NCBI GenBank assembly: GCA_945946715.1
Contig: CAMEWU010000003.1
Span: 1 to 27,746 of the forward strand
Length of the DNA: 27,746 nt
From: an uncultured Clostridium sp.
Lineage (GTDB): Bacteria > Bacillota > Clostridia > Lachnospirales > Lachnospiraceae
Reading direction: 5' to 3'
Both the position numbers and the translations under genes were made by a program. The first letter of the stretch is position 1. Each line of letters starts with the position of its first letter. A model generated the notes under the pieces. The model was given only the letters and a program-made list of their open reading frames with translations. It made no database searches and was not told where the DNA came from. Of the stretch, positions 24,901 to 27,746 are shown piece by piece.

Positions 24901-25426
24901 CTATGACCTGTATTGTAAAATGTTGAACGATGCCATCCGGGAACAAAAAGGTGAATTGGTAGAAGAAACCTTTGAAACCACTATTGAACTACCAATGGAT
25001 GCCTATATTCCGGCAACCTATGTAAAGAATGAATTCACGAAACTGGAACTCTATAAGCGGATTGCTTCTATTACTTCTACAGAGGAAATGGAAGATATGC
25101 AGGATGAGTTGACAGACCGGTTTGGAGACATGCCGACGCCTGTAGAGAATTTGCTGGAAGTAGCATTGTTAAAAGCAAAAGCACATGATGCATATATTGC
25201 AGAAATTGCAGAAAAGGGTAATGAAATGCATTTTGTGATGTATCCGAAAGCAAAGGTGGATACCGGACGGATTGATGATTTTATGAAACAGTATCGTGGC
25301 AAAATGCGGATGAGTGTAACCAAGGCACCGGCATTCATTTTGAAGATACAGCCTATGAATAAAAAGGAGTGTTTGAATTGTGTCGAAAGTGTGATAAATG
25401 ACATTCATCTATTGATAGACCGTTAG
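21911..25426 (+). CDS. mfd: Transcription-repair coupling factor Mfd
   Basis: DNA translocase of 1171 aa that removes stalled RNA polymerase at lesions and recruits UvrA. The N-terminal UvrB-like region (about 1-330) has VYPAKDVLFYSADVHG and AVRGGILDVFP. The CarD-like polymerase-interaction domain is at about 500-570 (VGDYVVHENHGIGIYRG). The RecG-like helicase core has Walker A GDVGYGKTE (about 654-662), IIDEEQRFGV (about 752-761), TATPIPRTLHMS and the QLRGRVGRSNR motif VI. The C-terminal D7 domain ends the chain. All translocase motifs are intact. ATG 21911 follows GGAAGG, 14 nt after the pth stop; the frame is open farther upstream inside pth but does not resemble Mfd there. Confidence 0.97.
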   Translation: MEAILAPVRESKPYQAILQAMNQSGFTAVSGLSDTAFSCAVHCLSANAPYRLIVTYGEQRARQLEENYRFFDRRVFVYPAKDVLFYSADVHGNAIVRQRLEILKRVVEGQESTIILPIEVLMERLPELSQIEKNRYRIQVGDSIHIQEFHQRMTALGYEKRDWVDGAGQYAVRGGILDVFPLTEDCPYRIELWGDEVDSIRSFDVESQRSMEELQDLMIYPATEVVLTEERIARGLKKIEAEHQKCAKALKEAFQTEAYARLNRTVDALREELTELHDAIGIDGYITYFYDKLVSILDYFPEGTRVFVDEPKRVEESAKAYQLEFQENMKSRLEGGYILPGQAEILLDMPTVMHNLEQRSAVLCTALIQQMEEWGVCRENHWESKLVQSYNNHFDLLVKNVTAWKKKGYRTVIVCTSPTRAKRIAAEFEDYDIVCFYSDDLNRELKASEVMVAAGRLTKGFEFPEQKLVVVSEGDIFQMSERTRKKRLKPKYSGERIHSFSDISVGDYVVHENHGIGIYRGIEKIEVDKVAKDYITIEYKDNSKLYILASQLDLIQKFSGKEGARPKLDKLGGTAWQTTKNRVKGHVAGIAKELVDLYAIRQEKEGYAYSPDTIWQKEFEEAFPYEETEDQLRAIEETKQDMESHRIMDRLICGDVGYGKTEIAIRAAFKAVQDGKQVVYLVPTTILAQQHFATFTERMKNYPVTIKMLSRFCTATEQKKILEGLKNGMVDIVIGTHRLFSKDVVYKNLGLLIIDEEQRFGVAHKEKIKQMKKDIDVLTLTATPIPRTLHMSLIGIRSMSLLEEPPIDRQAIQTYVLEYNPELVREAINRELARGGQVYYVYNRVNDIDLVTMQLQELLPEARIAFAHGQMKERELETIMYQFINGDIDVLVTTTIIETGLDISNVNTMIIQDADNFGLSQLYQLRGRVGRSNRRASAFLMYRRDKMLKETAEKRLQAIREFTDLGSGYRIALRDLEIRGAGNLLGEDQSGHMEAVGYDLYCKMLNDAIREQKGELVEETFETTIELPMDAYIPATYVKNEFTKLELYKRIASITSTEEMEDMQDELTDRFGDMPTPVENLLEVALLKAKAHDAYIAEIAEKGNEMHFVMYPKAKVDTGRIDDFMKQYRGKMRMSVTKAPAFILKIQPMNKKECLNCVESVINDIHLLIDR

Positions 25427-25509
25427 AAATATACTACAATAGGACCATAAGTGTTCATTTTTATACAATTAAGAAACAAAAAGAAACACCAGAAAAGGAG
25501 CAATATAAA

Positions 25510-26541
25510 ATGAAAAAAGCAAAACATTTTTCTGCTGTAGTAGCAATTGTTCTATCAATGGCATTACTACTGGCAGGATGTAAGTCATCCAATAAACCAT
25601 CCGGCGTTGCACAGGCTGCCAGCGGAGGAAAAGACCCTTCTGAGGTATTGGTTTTGTCTGTAGGCGGAGATGAAATATATTTAAATGAAGTGAATTATTA
25701 TGCACTTTCTTTACTGTCAGGTATGAGTGTACCTGAGGGAACAGATATGAGTCAGTATTACAGTGAGAGTTATCCAACCATGGATGATGCATTTAAGGCA
25801 CAGCTTCTGGTACAGATGCGGCAGTCTAAGATTTTGTATTTGAAGGCACAGGAGGAAGGAATTACGCTGACAGAAGAAGAACAGAAAGAAATGGAAGGTC
25901 TGATTGATGAGTTCATTGCAAGCTACGACCGGGATAAAATGGAAAAATTCGGAATCGACCGGGAAGTGCTGACTGACATTTATACTCAGATTGGTATGAT
26001 TCGAAAACTGGAACAGACCGTAACAGAAGAGATTGAAGTAGAAAATCAGTCCTATGGTACATTTGAGAATCTTGTATTTTTAAAGGTGAAGCTGGATGAA
26101 TCGGGAAATGCTCTTCTGGATGAAGAAGGAAACTATGTATACTTATCAGAAGAAGAGCAGGCAGAACAAAAAGCATTAGCAGAAGAGGCGTTAGCACGTG
26201 TACAAGCCGGGGAAGATGTGGAGACATTGATTGAGGAGTATGATTTAACGGCAACTTCCGGCACCATGCATGCAACAACGGATAGTATGAAGACAACCTA
26301 TCAGTTGGAGGATGGAGAAGTCAGCGAAGTTATGGAAAGCGATTTTGGATATACCATCGTAAAAATCACAAAGCTGGAAGACGATGAGTATACAGAGATG
26401 GTAAATGAATACAATTCCAGCTCTGTTATACAGGAAGCAATTAAGGAACAGGAAAGTGTCTGGTTTGATGCATTTCCTGTTACGGATGAAGATGTGGTAG
26501 GAGATGTATGGGAAGCATTTACATTCCAAGATTTTTTATAA
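25510..26541 (+). CDS. Parvulin-like (PrsA/SurA-type) foldase lipoprotein 1
   Basis: Membrane-anchored foldase or chaperone of 343 aa. The signal peptide ends in lipobox LAGC (C24). A SurA/PrsA-like helical N-domain (about 48-180) has DEIYLNEVNYYAL and an Asp/Glu-rich helical core. A PPIC-like domain follows (about 185-315), recognisable by RVQAGEDVETLIEEYD and EDGEVSEVMESDFGYTIVKI. It departs from active parvulins: the usual HIL(V) strand is ENLVFLKV, and FGYHI is FGYTI, so both active-site histidines are missing. ATG 25510 follows AAGGAG. It lies 83 nt after mfd and 76 nt before a paralogue. No clear terminator follows mfd, so cotranscription is possible. It probably aids export or folding outside the membrane. 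Confidence 0.85.
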   Translation: MKKAKHFSAVVAIVLSMALLLAGCKSSNKPSGVAQAASGGKDPSEVLVLSVGGDEIYLNEVNYYALSLLSGMSVPEGTDMSQYYSESYPTMDDAFKAQLLVQMRQSKILYLKAQEEGITLTEEEQKEMEGLIDEFIASYDRDKMEKFGIDREVLTDIYTQIGMIRKLEQTVTEEIEVENQSYGTFENLVFLKVKLDESGNALLDEEGNYVYLSEEEQAEQKALAEEALARVQAGEDVETLIEEYDLTATSGTMHATTDSMKTTYQLEDGEVSEVMESDFGYTIVKITKLEDDEYTEMVNEYNSSSVIQEAIKEQESVWFDAFPVTDEDVVGDVWEAFTFQDFL

Positions 26542-26548
26542 ACGAATG

Positions 26549-26568
26549 CAGAATGAAATCCCATTCTG
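26549..26568 (+). other. Short hairpin between the two foldase genes
   Basis: CAGAATG (26549-26555) pairs with CATTCTG (26562-26568) over seven bp. No T run follows, so it is more likely an mRNA processing or stability element than a terminator. Confidence 0.4.
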
Positions 26569-26617
26569 AGACTTGCAGGATTGGGTCATGAAAGAAATGG
26601 AAACATGGAGGAAGTAT

Positions 26618-27664
26618 ATGCAACGAATTAGAAAATGGGGGCAGGTTCTTCTGCTGGCAGGTGTACTGGCGTTAGCTGGCTGCAAGCCGGATTTGGCAAC
26701 GGAAGCTACAGATAAGGTAGAGGTATTTACGATTGGAAAAGAACCTGTATATCTGAACGAAGTATGGATTTATGCCAAGACGATTCAGCAAGAGTATGAA
26801 AAGAATTATGGAACCGGAATCTGGACCGTTGAACTCCAAAATGAAGACGGAGAGACACAAACCGTAGAAACCATTACCAAAGAAGATATTATAGAAGAAA
26901 TTCTGCAGGTAAAGGTGTTAGTTCATAAGGCAGATTCTTTTGGTGTGGCTTTGACAGAGGATGAGAAAACCCAGATTCAGCAACAGGCAGAAGCATTTAT
27001 AAGCGGATTGACGGATGCTGATATCGCTGACACAGGAGTGACACAGGAACTGGTTCTTCAGGTTTATGAAGAAAATACAATAGCGGAAAAAGTGTATGAC
27101 CGTATTATGCAGGAGGGAAATGTAGAAGTATCGGACGAACAGTGTCGGCAGACAAAGGTATATGATTTATATTTTCCTACGTATCTGGAACAGGGAGAAG
27201 GCAATTTTGTAGCCTTATCGGAGGAAGAAAAGCAGACCCAGTATAATACGGCAAAAGAAGCATTGGATAGAATAGAAGATGAAGAAGATTCCTTAAATAT
27301 CGAAACTGCAGCATACGAATATGGTTGTACCAATTCGGATTTTTATACCATGTCCTACAATGATTATGTAGCACAGTATGGACAGGAACTGGCGGACCAG
27401 ATATATGGCATGGCAGACGGTGATGTTCTGGGAGTGGTGGAAAGTGAGTATGGCTATCATATTTTTCAGATGATTGCTTTGACAGATGCAGAAGCTACCC
27501 TGGATAAGAAGAATGAAATGGAAACGGAATTGAAAAAGGAATATTTTGCACAGGTTTATGAAGAGTATTTGAAAGAACTGGATGCATCCTGGAAATTCTC
27601 AAAGAATGTAGATGAAGATGCATGGAATTTAATTCGGTTTGCACCGGAGACGGTAGAAGAGTAA
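26618..27664 (+). CDS. Parvulin-like (PrsA/SurA-type) foldase lipoprotein 2
   Basis: Paralogue of the preceding gene, 348 aa. The signal peptide WGQVLLLAGVLALAGC ends at lipobox C22. A helical N-domain (about 35-175, EPVYLNEVWIYAKTIQQEY) is followed by a PPIC-like domain (about 185-310) ending MADGDVLGVVESEYGYHIFQM. The closing histidine motif GYHI is kept, but the first strand reads KVYDLYFPTY instead of a HIL(V)-type strand. ATG 26618 is chosen because GGAGGAAG lies six nt upstream and the lipid signal then has normal length; the upstream in-frame ATG codons at 26588 and 26597 lack a ribosome site and lengthen the signal. The final 80 nt of the window (27665-27746) contain AT-rich DNA and no gene. 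Confidence 0.84.
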   Translation: MQRIRKWGQVLLLAGVLALAGCKPDLATEATDKVEVFTIGKEPVYLNEVWIYAKTIQQEYEKNYGTGIWTVELQNEDGETQTVETITKEDIIEEILQVKVLVHKADSFGVALTEDEKTQIQQQAEAFISGLTDADIADTGVTQELVLQVYEENTIAEKVYDRIMQEGNVEVSDEQCRQTKVYDLYFPTYLEQGEGNFVALSEEEKQTQYNTAKEALDRIEDEEDSLNIETAAYEYGCTNSDFYTMSYNDYVAQYGQELADQIYGMADGDVLGVVESEYGYHIFQMIALTDAEATLDKKNEMETELKKEYFAQVYEEYLKELDASWKFSKNVDEDAWNLIRFAPETVEE

Positions 27665-27746
27665 TGGTTGGACCACAGAGATACTGGCAAGAAGGAGACT
27701 AACTATTAGAAGTCAATAATTTTTTGAAAAAAGTTTTAACTAAAAA

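Overview
The window comes from a low-GC, spore-lineage Gram-positive bacterium, most likely a Lachnospiraceae member of the Clostridia. The pointers are a spoVG next to a glgC-glgD pair, a Zn-type L33, a monoderm-style RND exporter without adaptor or outer-membrane channel, many lipoproteins, and AT-rich intergenic DNA with strong GGAGG ribosome-binding sites. Genus is not assigned.

Layout. (1) 41-2070, plus: a LytTR response regulator and an AgrC-like membrane histidine kinase, ending at a terminator shared with the convergent operon. (2) 5570-2108, minus: a DnaD-like primosome protein, a DnaC/DnaI-like helicase loader and a divergent PRPP synthetase. They lie behind a strong promoter at 5803-5831, a DnaA-box cluster at 5876-5991 and a structured leader of about 225 nt. 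(3) 7374-5992, minus: murC. (4) 7448-10025, plus: rpmG-secE-nusG-rplK-rplA, transcribed divergently from murC behind a hairpin-rich leader of about 300 nt, with an L1-type operator before both rplK and rplA and a strong terminator after rplA. (5) 10100-11520: a chemotaxis-type receptor with no extracytoplasmic domain. (6) 11704-14579: glgC-glgD (glycogen) and spoVG. (7) 14664-20190: an RND exporter with a large coiled-coil insertion, a sugar O-acetyltransferase and a lipoprotein. (8) 20395-27664: a one-domain GlmU-type uridylyltransferase, pth, mfd and two parvulin-like lipoproteins.

How it fits together. Most genes are housekeeping: replication start, wall precursors, translation, transcription-repair coupling, tRNA recycling and glycogen. 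The cluster spoVG-glmU-prs-ctc-pth-mfd known from Bacillus is recognisable but rearranged: an exporter cassette separates spoVG from glmU, prs sits about 17 kb away on the other strand, and GlmU lacks its acetyltransferase half.

The most interesting signal is a small structured RNA family. The leaders of the dnaD-dnaC-prs and rpmG-secE-nusG operons, on either side of murC, each carry two hairpins of the form CACC-GA-(variable stem)-GA-GGTG. Tandem GA/GA positions are conserved while the inner stem changes with compensation. All four read this way in the transcribed strand. Also notable are the back-to-back DnaA boxes upstream of the helicase-loader operon and the coiled-coil inserted where an AcrB-type pump would dock to its outer channel.
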